Below, in pieces: positions 20,275 to 28,246 of a stretch of DNA of 39,596 nucleotides. The notes beneath the pieces are model-generated. The model was not told the DNA's origin and did no database searches. It saw only the letters and a program-made list of their open reading frames with translations. The number at the start of each line of letters is the position of its first letter. Position 1 is the stretch's first letter. The translations under genes were made by a program, and so were the position numbers. The stretch comes from Candidatus Daviesbacteria bacterium (GTDB lineage: Bacteria > Patescibacteriota > Microgenomatia > Daviesbacterales > UBA10151), in NCBI GenBank assembly GCA_016198275.1, contig JACQIX010000012.1:1-39596 (forward strand). Reading direction: 5' to 3'.

Positions 20275-21327
20275 ATGAATATTAACCAGATGTTGGATAT
20301 AACAGTTCAAAGAAAAGCTTCGGATTTGCACCTGTCAGTAGGGTATCCTCCGACTTTGCGGGTTCACGGTGAGCTTATTTCTATTGCAGGTGAGGGTTCT
20401 GCAACTGCAGAACAGATTGAAAGTCTAATTAAGCCTCTTCTTTCGGAAATTCAGCTAAGGATTTATCAACAAACCCTGGAGCTGGATTTTTCTTTTGAAT
20501 TTGAAAGAAAAGCCAGGTTTCGGGTTAATTTATACAGACAAAGAGGAAATCCGGCTGCAGCTTTAAGGTTGATCCCCTTCCGTATTCCATTGATGGAAGA
20601 ATTAGGTTTGCCTGAAATTTTAAATAAAATCATAGAACTAAAACAAGGCTTTATTTTAGTTACCGGGCCTACCGGTCATGGTAAATCAACCACCTTGGCT
20701 TCTTTTATAGACAGGATTAACCAAACACGGAACGTGCATATTATTACCATAGAAGATCCGGTTGAGTATGTATTCGGAGCCGGTAAATCCTTGATTGAAC
20801 AAAGGGAGATGTACAAAGACACCAGGTCTTGGAACAATGCTTTAAAATCAGCTTTAAGGGAAGATCCGGATGTGGTTTTGATTGGCGAGATGAGGGATTT
20901 GGAAACCATTGCTTCAGCCATGACCATAGCAGAAACAGGACATTTGGTTTTTGCCACATTACATACCAATTCAGCTGCCCAATCAATTGACCGGATTATT
21001 GATGTTTTTCCTGAGCTTCAGCAGCCGCAAATCAGGATTCAGCTGGCTTCAACTTTGGAAGTAGTTCTCTCTCTTCGTCTTATACCGACTATAGAACCAG
21101 GCAGAGTGTTGGCTTCAGAGATATTATTTGCCACCCCGGCTGCCCGCAACATTATCAGGGAGAGAAAAACCCATTTGATGGATAATTTGATTGAAACATC
21201 AGCTGAATTGGGTATGCAAATTTTGGAAAAGTCTTTAGCAGGATTGGTCAAAAGTGGCAAAATTTCTCAGGAAATGGCTTCCAGATTTGCCTTGCGCCCG
21301 GATTTGCTGGAAAAGTTTCTTAGGTGA
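20275..21327 (+). CDS. pilT: Type IV pilus retraction ATPase PilT
   Basis: Hexameric ATPase for pilus retraction (350 residues, normal). Visible: RKASDLHLSVGYPPTLRVHGEL at the N terminus, Walker A GPTGHGKSTTLA (about 131-140), IEDPVEYVF, Walker B DPDVVLIGEMRDLETI and the His box TGHLVFATLHTNSA. The four-Cys motif of PilB is absent, as expected. The Walker A has His in the usual Ser/Ala place. Its presence implies the pilus can retract, for twitching or DNA/prey capture. pilB lies 2 nt upstream and pilC follows 4 nt downstream. Confidence 0.95.
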   Translation: MNINQMLDITVQRKASDLHLSVGYPPTLRVHGELISIAGEGSATAEQIESLIKPLLSEIQLRIYQQTLELDFSFEFERKARFRVNLYRQRGNPAAALRLIPFRIPLMEELGLPEILNKIIELKQGFILVTGPTGHGKSTTLASFIDRINQTRNVHIITIEDPVEYVFGAGKSLIEQREMYKDTRSWNNALKSALREDPDVVLIGEMRDLETIASAMTIAETGHLVFATLHTNSAAQSIDRIIDVFPELQQPQIRIQLASTLEVVLSLRLIPTIEPGRVLASEILFATPAARNIIRERKTHLMDNLIETSAELGMQILEKSLAGLVKSGKISQEMASRFALRPDLLEKFLR

Positions 21328-21331
21328 CCCT

Positions 21332-22534
21332 ATGGCTGAATTTAACTACAAAGCTAAAGATACGCAAGGAAGCGATCATGTCGGTAGCATCCAGTCTGGT
21401 GATATTCATACAGCTGCCACTACCTTGCGGAAAAAAGGCTTAGTCGTCATTTCTGTTAACCCTAAAAATTCTGCCGGAAATACATTTTTGAGCCGTTTTT
21501 TAAACAGGGTAAGTTTTTCTGAGTTGGTGATTATTACCAGGCAGCTGGCTACCATGATTTCCGCCGGACTGGTTTTGTCAGAGGCAATTGATATTTTAGA
21601 AGAACAACAGAGTAATAAAACTTTAAAGCGGGCTTTGACTGATATTTCCCAAGATATCAAGGGAGGCTTAACTTTGGCCCAGGCTTTAGGTAGGCATCCT
21701 GATATTTTCCCCCGTCTATATATTAATCTGGTTAAATCAGGCGAGTCTTCAGGTAAACTTGATACGGTTTTACTGCAAATGGCTGAAAGTTTGGAAAAAG
21801 ATCGGGAGTTTAAAGCCAAAGTCAAAGGGGCGATGATTTATCCGGTGGTGGTTTTAACCATGATGCTTGTAGTGATTGTTATCATGATGATTTTTGTCAT
21901 CCCAAAACTCGTGACTTTATATGACCAGTCCACAATTGAACTTCCCCTGCCTACTAAAATATTGATCGGCACTTCAAATTTATTCATTAATTTTTGGTGG
22001 CTTGGAATAATTTTGATAATAGCTGCTTTTGCCGGTATTAACAGATGGAAAAAAACGCCCGAAGGCAATCTTTTTTTGGGCAAACTGGTATTGAAAATCC
22101 CGATTATAGGCAGAATTATTATTAATGTGACTTTAACCAACTTTAACCGCACTTTTGGGCTGTTGACCTCTGCCGGCATTCCGCTTTTGGAATCAATCGG
22201 CATAGTCTCTGATTTAACAGATAATCCGGTATTTAGAGGGGCCCTCAAGGATGCATACGCTGGGGTGGAGAAAGGACTACCTTTTTCTTCTTTGCTGGTA
22301 GCTAATGTTTTTCCCAAAATAGTCAGCCAGATGATTAGAGTGGGAGAAGAAACAGGTAAAGTGGATGAGATCTTTTTTAAACTGGCTGATTATTTTGAAT
22401 CAGAATCAGATCATTTGGTCAAGAATTTGACTGTGGCCATTGAGCCGATTGTGCTGGTAATTTTAGGAATTGGGGTGGCATTTTTGGTGATATCAATTAT
22501 ATTGCCGATTTATAAACTTACAACCAGTTTTTAA
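21332..22534 (+). CDS. pilC: Type IV pilus inner-membrane platform protein PilC
   Basis: The polytopic platform protein on which PilB and PilT act (400 residues, typical). It starts MAEFNYKAKDTQG, a family hallmark. The two GspF domains show FSELVIITRQLATMISAGLVL (about 75-95) and NFNRTFGLLTSAGIPLLESI (about 270-290), each with SG-rich helical motifs, and hydrophobic helices at about 170-190, 215-240 and 375-395. The frame is open back to 21254 inside pilT, but the ATG at 21332 gives the conserved start and a 4-nt gap from pilT. Likely co-transcribed with pilB and pilT. Confidence 0.95.
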   Translation: MAEFNYKAKDTQGSDHVGSIQSGDIHTAATTLRKKGLVVISVNPKNSAGNTFLSRFLNRVSFSELVIITRQLATMISAGLVLSEAIDILEEQQSNKTLKRALTDISQDIKGGLTLAQALGRHPDIFPRLYINLVKSGESSGKLDTVLLQMAESLEKDREFKAKVKGAMIYPVVVLTMMLVVIVIMMIFVIPKLVTLYDQSTIELPLPTKILIGTSNLFINFWWLGIILIIAAFAGINRWKKTPEGNLFLGKLVLKIPIIGRIIINVTLTNFNRTFGLLTSAGIPLLESIGIVSDLTDNPVFRGALKDAYAGVEKGLPFSSLLVANVFPKIVSQMIRVGEETGKVDEIFFKLADYFESESDHLVKNLTVAIEPIVLVILGIGVAFLVISIILPIYKLTTSF

Positions 22535-22559
22535 TTGATTTTAACAATTGATTGGCTAC

Positions 22560-22590
22560 TTGACTAACTGTTGTTAATTATGTCTACAAT
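22560..22590 (+). promoter_or_regulatory. Probable promoter of the first pilin gene
   Basis: TTGACT at 22560-22565 and TACAAT at 22585-22590 with a 19-nt spacer, in the 90-nt gap between pilC and the pilin. The predicted leader is about 30 nt and contains the strong Shine-Dalgarno. A separate promoter would allow higher expression of the pilin than of the motor genes. Confidence 0.45.
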
Positions 22591-22617
22591 AAAATAAAGA
22601 AAAATAATTTAATTCTG

Positions 22618-22628
22618 AAGGGGGGTGA
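22618..22628 (+). promoter_or_regulatory. Strong Shine-Dalgarno of the pilin gene
   Basis: AAGGGGGGTGA is close to the full anti-SD complement AAGGAGGTGA. It overlaps the GTG at 22625, so it cannot serve that codon. It is well spaced for the CTG at 22634. Confidence 0.55.
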
Positions 22629-23179
22629 ATAATCTGAAAAAATCTGCTCAAGTTTCATTCAAAGGATTTACTTTGGTGGAACTTTTAGTAGTTATAGCAA
22701 TTATTGCCATTTTAGCAGCGGTGGTAATTTTGATTATTAATCCGTTAGAACTTACGCGAAGAGGAAGAGATGCTGCCAGACTTACAGATCTGGCCAATTT
22801 ACAAAGCGCCATTACTGTGGCAGTACAGGAAGCCACTGGTGCCGGTGCAGTAGGAGTACTGTGCAAACAATCAGGGTCATATCCGTGTAGCGGGTCCTCC
22901 CATACCGGTACAAGATCATCCAACGGTACCGGATGGTCAAAGGTGGATTTGTCAATTCAACAAAGCGTGTCTGTGCCAACTTTGCCGGTTGACCCGACCA
23001 ATGATGCTACCCTTCACTACACTTATTGTGCTGATAATGATACCTGGGAAATTGATACGGTTTTGGAGTCAGCGCAACAATCAGGCAAGATGATTGCTGA
23101 TGGTGGAAATGAGGACAGTAGGTATGAGACTGGTTCTGACTTAAACTTAATTGCCTTAGCCGGGGTTTGTACTTACTAA
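22625..23179 (+). CDS. Type IV pilin, probable major pilin
   Basis: A 184-residue class III-signal prepilin. The short leader ends at the PilD site G/FTLVELL (cleavage before Phe, Glu at +5), followed by the hydrophobic N-terminal helix VVIAIIAILAAVVILIINP and an alpha1-C region RRGRDAARLTDLANLQSAI. The globular part has four cysteines (VLCKQ, YPCSG, YTYCADN, GVCTY) that may form two disulfides. An in-frame TGA at 22616 limits the start to GTG 22625 or CTG 22634. The Shine-Dalgarno favours CTG 22634, which would give MKKSAQVSFKGFTLVE. Own promoter, strong ribosome-binding site and position right after pilC make it the best candidate for the major pilin. Confidence 0.9.
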   Translation: MNNLKKSAQVSFKGFTLVELLVVIAIIAILAAVVILIINPLELTRRGRDAARLTDLANLQSAITVAVQEATGAGAVGVLCKQSGSYPCSGSSHTGTRSSNGTGWSKVDLSIQQSVSVPTLPVDPTNDATLHYTYCADNDTWEIDTVLESAQQSGKMIADGGNEDSRYETGSDLNLIALAGVCTY

Positions 23180-23202
23180 GCATAAGCTTTGGTTAGAAGA
23201 GA

Positions 23203-24102
23203 ATGAATATCTGGTTTATTTTAACAGGTTTTGTAATAGGGGCATTACTGGGTAGTTTGGTAAAAGCATTGGCTGACCGTAGTTTATCCAAAAGGTCGTT
23301 TTGGGGAAGGTCGTACTGTACTTTTTGTAAAAAGAATTTACACTGGTACGACCTTTTTCCCATAATTTCTTTTTTAATTTTGCGGGGGAGGTGCCGGTAT
23401 TGCCATAAAAAGATAAGTATTGAGTATTTGCTGGTGGAGGTAGTTTTAGGAGCTCTGGTGGCTGTTACTTTTTGGCAAAGCTTTCCCAGTTTCCAACCAG
23501 TTTCCAGTTTTCAGTTTTTACTAAAAATATTTGATTTGCTTTTTAAAACTTTCTTTATAACAGTTTTATCAGTACTTATCTTAACTGACATTAAGAAAAT
23601 GTTTATTCCGGATAGGGTGGTTCTGCCTGCCATAGTCATTGGTTTTCTATTAAGTTTGGGCCTAACTATTTATAAGATCTCCTACTTATATTATTACCTT
23701 AATCAAACGCCCATTGGTAGATTACTGCTTCCTCCCAAAAGCGATTATTTCTTAAGACACGCAATTTATAATGCCTCGCCACTTTTATCCGGGGTTTTAA
23801 TGGCTGTAATAATCGGAGGGTTTTTTATGAGCTTGATTATAATTACCAAAGGCAAAGGCATGGGTGGAGGGGATGTTAAGCTGGGTGCTTTTATGGGATT
23901 AATGCTGGGTTTTCCGCAGGCTTTGATTGCCATAATCTTATCCTTTTTAAGCGGGGCAATATTTTCCATTATTTTAATTATTTTAGGGAGAAAACACTTT
24001 GGCCAATCTATCCCCTTTGGACCTTTTTTAGTAATAGGCAGCCTGGCAGTGATTTTTTGGGGAGAGCAGATACTTAATTGGTATTTACATTTGTCAATTT
24101 AG
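23203..24102 (+). CDS. pilD: Prepilin peptidase / N-methyltransferase PilD
   Basis: Membrane aspartyl protease (A24 family) that cleaves and N-methylates the prepilins encoded around it. The N-terminal cytoplasmic loop carries two zinc-type CxxC pairs (YCTFC and CRYCH) around the conserved LFPIISFLILRG. The two catalytic aspartates are in LTDIKKMFIPD (about 128) and GMGGGDVKLG. There are about seven to eight membrane helices. Length (299) is slightly above average owing to an extra loop (residues about 155-190, YYYLNQTPIGRLLLPP). It lies 23 nt after the first pilin. Confidence 0.95.
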   Translation: MNIWFILTGFVIGALLGSLVKALADRSLSKRSFWGRSYCTFCKKNLHWYDLFPIISFLILRGRCRYCHKKISIEYLLVEVVLGALVAVTFWQSFPSFQPVSSFQFLLKIFDLLFKTFFITVLSVLILTDIKKMFIPDRVVLPAIVIGFLLSLGLTIYKISYLYYYLNQTPIGRLLLPPKSDYFLRHAIYNASPLLSGVLMAVIIGGFFMSLIIITKGKGMGGGDVKLGAFMGLMLGFPQALIAIILSFLSGAIFSIILIILGRKHFGQSIPFGPFLVIGSLAVIFWGEQILNWYLHLSI

Positions 24103-24117
24103 CTTTAAAATGGGGGC

Positions 24118-24147
24118 TTGACAGAAATTTTCGGGTATGCCAATAAT
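24118..24147 (+). promoter_or_regulatory. Possible internal promoter before the second pilin
   Basis: TTGACA at 24118-24123, an 18-nt spacer and AATAAT at 24142-24147, ending 9 nt before the ATG at 24157. The geometry closely matches the pilB promoter. Confidence 0.45.
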
Positions 24148-24156
24148 GGATTATAG

Positions 24157-24588
24157 ATGAAAAAATTTCTGCCCAAATCAGTTAATAACCTTCAAGGTTT
24201 TACCTTAGTTGAACTGTTAGTTGTTATTTCCATAGTTGCCATACTTTCAGTTATTGGAATTACATTGTATTCCGGACTTCAGCAAAATGCCAGGGATGCT
24301 AAGAGGAAAGCAGATATAGAGGCGATTTCTAAAGCATTAGAAACAAATTATAATAGCGCTTCACCAACACCTTACCCTATTCTAGCAGCTACCATGTTTG
24401 CATCAGGAGCTATTCCAACTGATCCTCGAACCGGTGCTGCTTATACAGGTATACCAGCCGCCGCCGCCGCAACATATATGGTTTGTGCAACTCTTGAAAG
24501 AAATACAGGTAATGCTACTTCAAATGCAGGAGTCGGTCTAGGAACAACAACTACTGGTGGATTCCATTGCCGACAGAACACACAATAA
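24157..24588 (+). CDS. Type IV pilin-like protein
   Basis: A 143-residue prepilin. The leader ends LQG, then FTLVELLVVISIVAILSVIGITLY, with a QQNARDAKRKADIEAISKALETNY helix as in GspG/PilE-type pilins. The C-terminal part is short, with two cysteines (YMVCAT, FHCRQ) and an Ala run encoded by GCC repeats near residue 107. It could be an alternative major pilin. It probably uses the promoter at 24118-24147. Confidence 0.9.
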   Translation: MKKFLPKSVNNLQGFTLVELLVVISIVAILSVIGITLYSGLQQNARDAKRKADIEAISKALETNYNSASPTPYPILAATMFASGAIPTDPRTGAAYTGIPAAAAATYMVCATLERNTGNATSNAGVGLGTTTTGGFHCRQNTQ

Positions 24589-24611
24589 TACCTCTCCAAT
24601 CTATATCAATT

Positions 24612-25103
24612 ATGAGATTAAAACGGAATGGTTTTACCTTAGTTGAACTTCTGGTTGTTATTGCCATTATTGCCATACTTTCTATAATTGGCATAGTAGC
24701 ATTCAGCGCATTTGTTAAAAATGCCCGGGATGCCAGGAGGCAATCTGATTTAAAAATTATCCAGTCTGCTTTGGAAGAATATTTTGCCGACCAAAAATAT
24801 TATCCTACTTCGATGAGTTTTACTGCCACTTTTGCTCTGACAAATGCTACTGGTTTGTCGCCAGCCCCGCCAGTTACTAAAACTTACTTAAACAATGTGC
24901 CGATTGGCCCTACCGGCAGTTCTGAGTACCAATATAAAGCCTTAAAACGGAGCGGAGTTACATGGGTAGATTGTGCCGGTGCCAGTCCTTGTTACGGATA
25001 TTGTTTATATGCAAAATCAGAAAATCTGACACAAAGTGTTATTCCTTGTACTTCAAATAATCCAGATTCAGTAGTATTTAAACTTGAAGTTACATCTCCA
25101 TAG
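24612..25103 (+). CDS. Type IV pilin-like protein
   Basis: A 163-residue prepilin starting MRLKRNGFTLVELLVVIAIIAILSIIG. The helix continues KNARDARRQSDLKIIQSALEEY, similar to the preceding pilin, so the two look like duplicates with diverged globular parts. Cysteines DCAG, PCYGYC and PCTS could form two disulfides. The frame is open 15 codons upstream (24567), but the ATG at 24612 gives the normal short leader and avoids overlap with the preceding gene. Confidence 0.9.
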   Translation: MRLKRNGFTLVELLVVIAIIAILSIIGIVAFSAFVKNARDARRQSDLKIIQSALEEYFADQKYYPTSMSFTATFALTNATGLSPAPPVTKTYLNNVPIGPTGSSEYQYKALKRSGVTWVDCAGASPCYGYCLYAKSENLTQSVIPCTSNNPDSVVFKLEVTSP

Positions 25104-25123
25104 TGTTACGTTAATATAGCCAT

Positions 25124-25687
25124 ATGAAATCTTTCGGATATACACTGGTTGAACTGTTAGTTGTTATTTCAATAATGGCTATTTTAGGGGCAATAGGTTT
25201 TGCCGGTTTTAAAAATTTTGCCGAAGACCAAATTTTGACCAAAGCTACCGGAGTGGTTCAGACTGTTTTAAGGCTGGCCCAATCCAATGCCACAGCTGGA
25301 GTTTTTTGCAATGGTAGCGGCGGAGCAATCTGGAGGGTAAAATTTGAAAATCAATTTAAGCTGGATTTGATTTGTGCACTTCCTATAGCAACTCCCCCGG
25401 TTGCTTACACTCTAAGAAGTTATAATTTAGAAAATGCCAAAGTATTATCCATCACCAGTTCTGCCTGCTCTTCACCCCCGCCTATTTTTCCTAATTTTTA
25501 TCTGTTTGTAAATTACAGCCCGATTAACGGAAAAGTAGATTTTTACAGGGCTGATGGTAACGACGATTGCATTAATGGTAACCAATCACTTCCTAATCCA
25601 ACTTTGACTATTGAGTTGCAAAATACCAAAAATTTAAAGACCAAAAAAGTTATCTTATCTAAAGGAGGGTCAATAGATGTACAGTGA
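25124..25687 (+). CDS. Minor pseudopilin, GspH/FimT-like
   Basis: A 187-residue prepilin (MKSFG/YTLVELLVVISIMAILGAIGFAGF). The following region, KATGVVQTVLRLAQSNATAG, and the beta-rich C-terminal part (GGAIWRVKFENQFKLDLICAL) are like GspH/FimT minor pseudopilins. It has Tyr rather than Phe at the mature N terminus. Cysteines occur at VFCNG, LICAL, SACSS and DDCIN. It overlaps the next gene by 11 nt. Role: probably part of the tip or priming complex. Confidence 0.85.
   Translation: MKSFGYTLVELLVVISIMAILGAIGFAGFKNFAEDQILTKATGVVQTVLRLAQSNATAGVFCNGSGGAIWRVKFENQFKLDLICALPIATPPVAYTLRSYNLENAKVLSITSSACSSPPPIFPNFYLFVNYSPINGKVDFYRADGNDDCINGNQSLPNPTLTIELQNTKNLKTKKVILSKGGSIDVQ
25661..25669 (+). promoter_or_regulatory. 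Strong Shine-Dalgarno
   Basis: AAAGGAGGG lies 7 nt before the ATG at 25677, inside the end of the preceding gene. It fixes the start of the next pilin-like gene. Confidence 0.7.
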
Positions 25688-26234
25688 GAAAGGGCAGAGT
25701 TTGATGGAGTTGGTGGTGGTGGTGGCAGTGATTGCGGTGGTAGTGGGGGCATTGGTTTTTGCCACCATTGCCTCTTTGCGCAATGCCAGTTTTGCCAAAA
25801 ATCAGGCCCAGGCCACCAAATTGGCCCAGGAAGGGATAGAAAGGGTGAGGTCTGGCAGAGACAGAAATCAGCAAATCAATTGTCCCTTTTGTACTCCTTC
25901 TGTAGTTTCTTGGAATGGAGATGATAGCGGGAACGGCAGTATTTGGAATTATCAGATAAACTCTAATTGCGGCAATCTTGCTGCCACCCCTCCTCTTTAT
26001 TGTTATTTTAATGTAACCAACCAAGGGGCCCTTAACCATCTAATTGCGGCATCGGATATTCCATCCGGGGCAGAAGGCATACCTGCTGCGGACCCTGTTT
26101 TTAGAAGAGTTGTCATAATTTCTGATGATGCGAATTTTGCTACTCAGAAAGAAGTGACAGTTATTGTTAGATGGACTGATTTTTCAGGGTCTCATGAGTC
26201 AAGGCTTACTACTTATTTAAGAAAGGTTCAATGA
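25677..26234 (+). CDS. Minor pilin, PilV/GspI-like
   Basis: A 185-residue prepilin with the site KG/QSLMELVVVVAVIAVVVGALVF; Gln replaces Phe at +1, and Glu at +5 is kept. ASFAKNQAQATKLAQEGIERVRSGRD follows the PilV/GspI pattern (A-x-xLAQEGIE). The C-terminal VTVIVRWTDFSGSHES is the beta-strand end common to PilV-like proteins. A CPFC pair is present at about residue 65. The start is fixed by a strong Shine-Dalgarno. It overlaps the next gene by 4 nt (ATGA). Confidence 0.87.
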   Translation: MYSEKGQSLMELVVVVAVIAVVVGALVFATIASLRNASFAKNQAQATKLAQEGIERVRSGRDRNQQINCPFCTPSVVSWNGDDSGNGSIWNYQINSNCGNLAATPPLYCYFNVTNQGALNHLIAASDIPSGAEGIPAADPVFRRVVIISDDANFATQKEVTVIVRWTDFSGSHESRLTTYLRKVQ

Positions 26235-26851
26235 ATATATCTAAAAAGGGATTTACATTGATAGAAATTTTAGTGGTAATGATGGTTTTATCTCTGATTG
26301 GAGTTTTAATTTTAATTATCTTTACCAGAACTCTGAGAGGAAGCAATAAATCGCAAATTATTACTTTCATCAAACAAAACGGACAATCGGTTTTAGAAAA
26401 TTTTGATAAAAATGTCAGAAACTCCGACGGGGTGATTTGTCCGGCCATTACTGCCCCGAATCCAAGCACTTTGGTCATTAAAAAAGGTGGCATCTATATC
26501 CGCTATAGATTTGTGGTCCCAGCTCCTCCTGCTAATCCCATTGCCAATGGCCGGATTCAACAGGATAATCCTGTTAAACAGATTAATGTGCAAACCGGCA
26601 AAGAGGAAACAGATCCGGAATTTGCCAACAGAATCTGTCTTGATCCGATGCCGGATCCTGTTGTTATCACTGACACCAACACCAAAACAGGGGTTTCAGT
26701 AGAAAACGGTTCATTTACCAGAAACAGGTCCGCCGGATTTGCTGATCTGGTGACGATTCAGTTTGATTTAAAGCCCGGAGTATCTGCCCGTGAAGCAGCA
26801 ACAGGCTCCATTGACCCGGTAAATTTTACAACCACAATTCAATTAAGGTGA
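26231..26851 (+). CDS. Minor pilin, PilW/GspJ-like
   Basis: A 206-residue prepilin: MNISKKG/FTLIEILVVMMVLSLIGVLILIIF. The QSVLENFDKNVRNSDGV helix and a beta-rich remainder fit PilW/GspJ minor pilins. It starts in an ATGA overlap with the preceding PilV-like gene, so translation is likely coupled. It is followed by a 94-bp gap that holds a repeat. Confidence 0.85.
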   Translation: MNISKKGFTLIEILVVMMVLSLIGVLILIIFTRTLRGSNKSQIITFIKQNGQSVLENFDKNVRNSDGVICPAITAPNPSTLVIKKGGIYIRYRFVVPAPPANPIANGRIQQDNPVKQINVQTGKEETDPEFANRICLDPMPDPVVITDTNTKTGVSVENGSFTRNRSAGFADLVTIQFDLKPGVSAREAATGSIDPVNFTTTIQLR

Positions 26852-26860
26852 CAAGAAGGG

Positions 26861-26893
26861 ATCCTTCGACTCACTACGCTCGCTCAGGATGAC
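26861..26893. repeat. Intergenic CTGAGCGA-type palindromic repeat
   Basis: The plus strand begins GGATCCTTCGACTC and ends CGCTCGCTCAGGATGAC. The terminal ATCCT/AGGAT arms pair across about 20 nt. The same kind of sequence (TCCTTCGACT...CGCTCAGGA) is a familiar dispersed repeat in many bacterial genomes. It sits in the 94-bp gap between two pilin-like genes; a second fragment is at 14531-14565. Confidence 0.5.
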
Positions 26894-26934
26894 AAAATGC
26901 GTTAAGAGATTGTACGCACTTTGTCAAATATGTT

Positions 26935-26941
26935 AAGGTGA
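26935..26941 (+). promoter_or_regulatory. Shine-Dalgarno AAGGTGA
   Basis: AAGGTGA lies 4 nt before the ATG at 26946 and supports that start. Confidence 0.55.
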
Positions 26942-26945
26942 AAGT

Positions 26946-27842
26946 ATGGTAAAACAAAACAAAAATGGTCAGATTGTCTTGGGATTAATTTTGGTGATGG
27001 TAGTGGCTTTAGGCATCGGATTATCAGTTGTTCAAAAAAGTCTGGTTGATGTTTCTACTGCCACCAAAATTGAGCAATCCTCCAGATCATTTTCAGCAGC
27101 AGAAGCAGGTATTGAAAAAGCCCTAAGAGGTGGCACTTGTGGAATAGGTTGTGTGAATTTTCCGGATAGTAAGGCAAATGTGATTGATACAGGTTTGCTC
27201 CCCGCTATTCCTCCTCCGTTTACTTCCCAAACTGCCTCGGAATATCCTGCTTTATCCAAAGAAGAAGTGGCACATGCCTGGCTTGCAGATTATTCCTCAG
27301 CCACTAACCCACCTCCCCCTTTTTATAAACTTAATTCCCTTTTGGTATATTGGGGTTCCCCAACCTCTGCTGTAAATGATAAGCCTGCTTTGGAGATTAA
27401 AGTGGTGATATATAATGCAACAGCAGGTTATACGGTAATGCCTTTTTATTTGGATGCTGACAGTTTAAGAGCTGCAAAGAATAAATTTACCGATGCTTCA
27501 GCAAATTGCAATACACCCTCAATTACCACTACTTTTGGCCCTAACAGGCAGTTTTTATGTCTCAGCACGCTTAGCGGATGGGTCTCAACAGACACTTTAA
27601 TGCTAGTTAGAGCCAGGTTTTTATATAGTGCAAATTCTCAGCCGTTTGCCGTGAAATCTACCTCCACTGGTTGTGCTGATGTCGCTGCCGGTTGTTACCT
27701 GCCTCCACAAGCCAGGATTTTGGTCTCTACCGGCATATCAGGAGAAACTCAAAGAAGGGTGATGCTGTATCAGGAAAATAAAGTTACTCCTTTTTATTTT
27801 GATTATGCCATTTTTTCCGCAGGAGAAGTAGTCAAGAAGTAA
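26946..27842 (+). CDS. PilX-like pilus assembly protein
   Basis: A 298-residue protein with a short basic leader and GQIVLGLILVMVVALGIGLSVV, then SRSFSAAEAGIEKALRGG, the PilX N-terminal signature (RAFxAAEAGIE). Gln follows the Gly and the +5 Glu is absent, so PilD processing is uncertain. The exported part is Ser/Ala/Pro-rich with four visible CxxxC or CxC-type cysteines (GTCGIGC, GCADVAAGC). Likely a minor tip component. It starts from a good Shine-Dalgarno after a repeat-containing gap and is followed by a pilin-like gene after 2 nt. Confidence 0.8.
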   Translation: MVKQNKNGQIVLGLILVMVVALGIGLSVVQKSLVDVSTATKIEQSSRSFSAAEAGIEKALRGGTCGIGCVNFPDSKANVIDTGLLPAIPPPFTSQTASEYPALSKEEVAHAWLADYSSATNPPPPFYKLNSLLVYWGSPTSAVNDKPALEIKVVIYNATAGYTVMPFYLDADSLRAAKNKFTDASANCNTPSITTTFGPNRQFLCLSTLSGWVSTDTLMLVRARFLYSANSQPFAVKSTSTGCADVAAGCYLPPQARILVSTGISGETQRRVMLYQENKVTPFYFDYAIFSAGEVVKK

Positions 27843-27844
27843 TA

Positions 27845-28246
27845 ATGAACAGCCAGAAAGGCACCTCCCTAACAGAATTATTATTGGTAGTTGTAGTGGT
27901 AGGGGTAATCATTGTGTTGATGGCTAATTTACCCAATGCGGTGGGTTTAATCACTAAAAGTTATCACCTTAGCTTGGTGAGAGAAATCGTGGCCAAGCAA
28001 ATTGAAGATAAAAGAACAATAAGTTTTGTTAATTTAGTAAACGGTACCTCAGCAATAGCAGATTCAAGGTTTAGTTTACTGCCTGCCGGAGTCGGCACAG
28101 TGGTGGTAGAAGATTGCAGTGTGCAAATTTGCACCAATGGGGAAAGCCTAAAAAAAATTACGGTCACAGTTTCTTGGAAAGAGAGCAATAAAGTTCAAAC
28201 AGCCAGCTTAGATACTTTTATTGGAGAAGGGGGGATAAATCAGTGA
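27845..28246 (+). CDS. Minor pilin-like protein
   Basis: A 133-residue prepilin: NSQKG/TSLTELLLVVVVVGVIIVLMANLP. Thr is at +1 and Glu at +5. The C-terminal KKITVTVSWKESNKVQTASLDTFIG matches the PilV-type end strand. Two cysteines (EDCSVQICTN) may pair. It overlaps the following gene by 4 nt (GTGA). Confidence 0.82.
   Translation: MNSQKGTSLTELLLVVVVVGVIIVLMANLPNAVGLITKSYHLSLVREIVAKQIEDKRTISFVNLVNGTSAIADSRFSLLPAGVGTVVVEDCSVQICTNGESLKKITVTVSWKESNKVQTASLDTFIGEGGINQ
28225..28234 (+). promoter_or_regulatory. Shine-Dalgarno-like AGAAGGGGGG
   Basis: Lies 8 nt before the GTG at 28243 and supports GTG as the start of the next pilin-like gene. Confidence 0.5.

Noticed and set aside
21254-21331. N-terminal extension of PilC
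   Set aside because: It is pilT sequence in another frame; the conserved PilC start is MAEFNYKAK at 21332.
21406-22317. Long minus-strand frames inside pilC
   Set aside because: They lie wholly under pilC, which has unmistakable family motifs; their composition is that of a shadow frame.
22535-22560. AATTG/CAATT inverted repeat after pilC as a terminator
   Set aside because: Only a 5-bp A/T-rich stem with no following T-run; too weak to call.
24460-24475. GCC repeat in the second pilin as a phase-variable tract
   Set aside because: A short in-frame trinucleotide run; length changes would only alter an Ala run, and there is no sign of frameshift switching.
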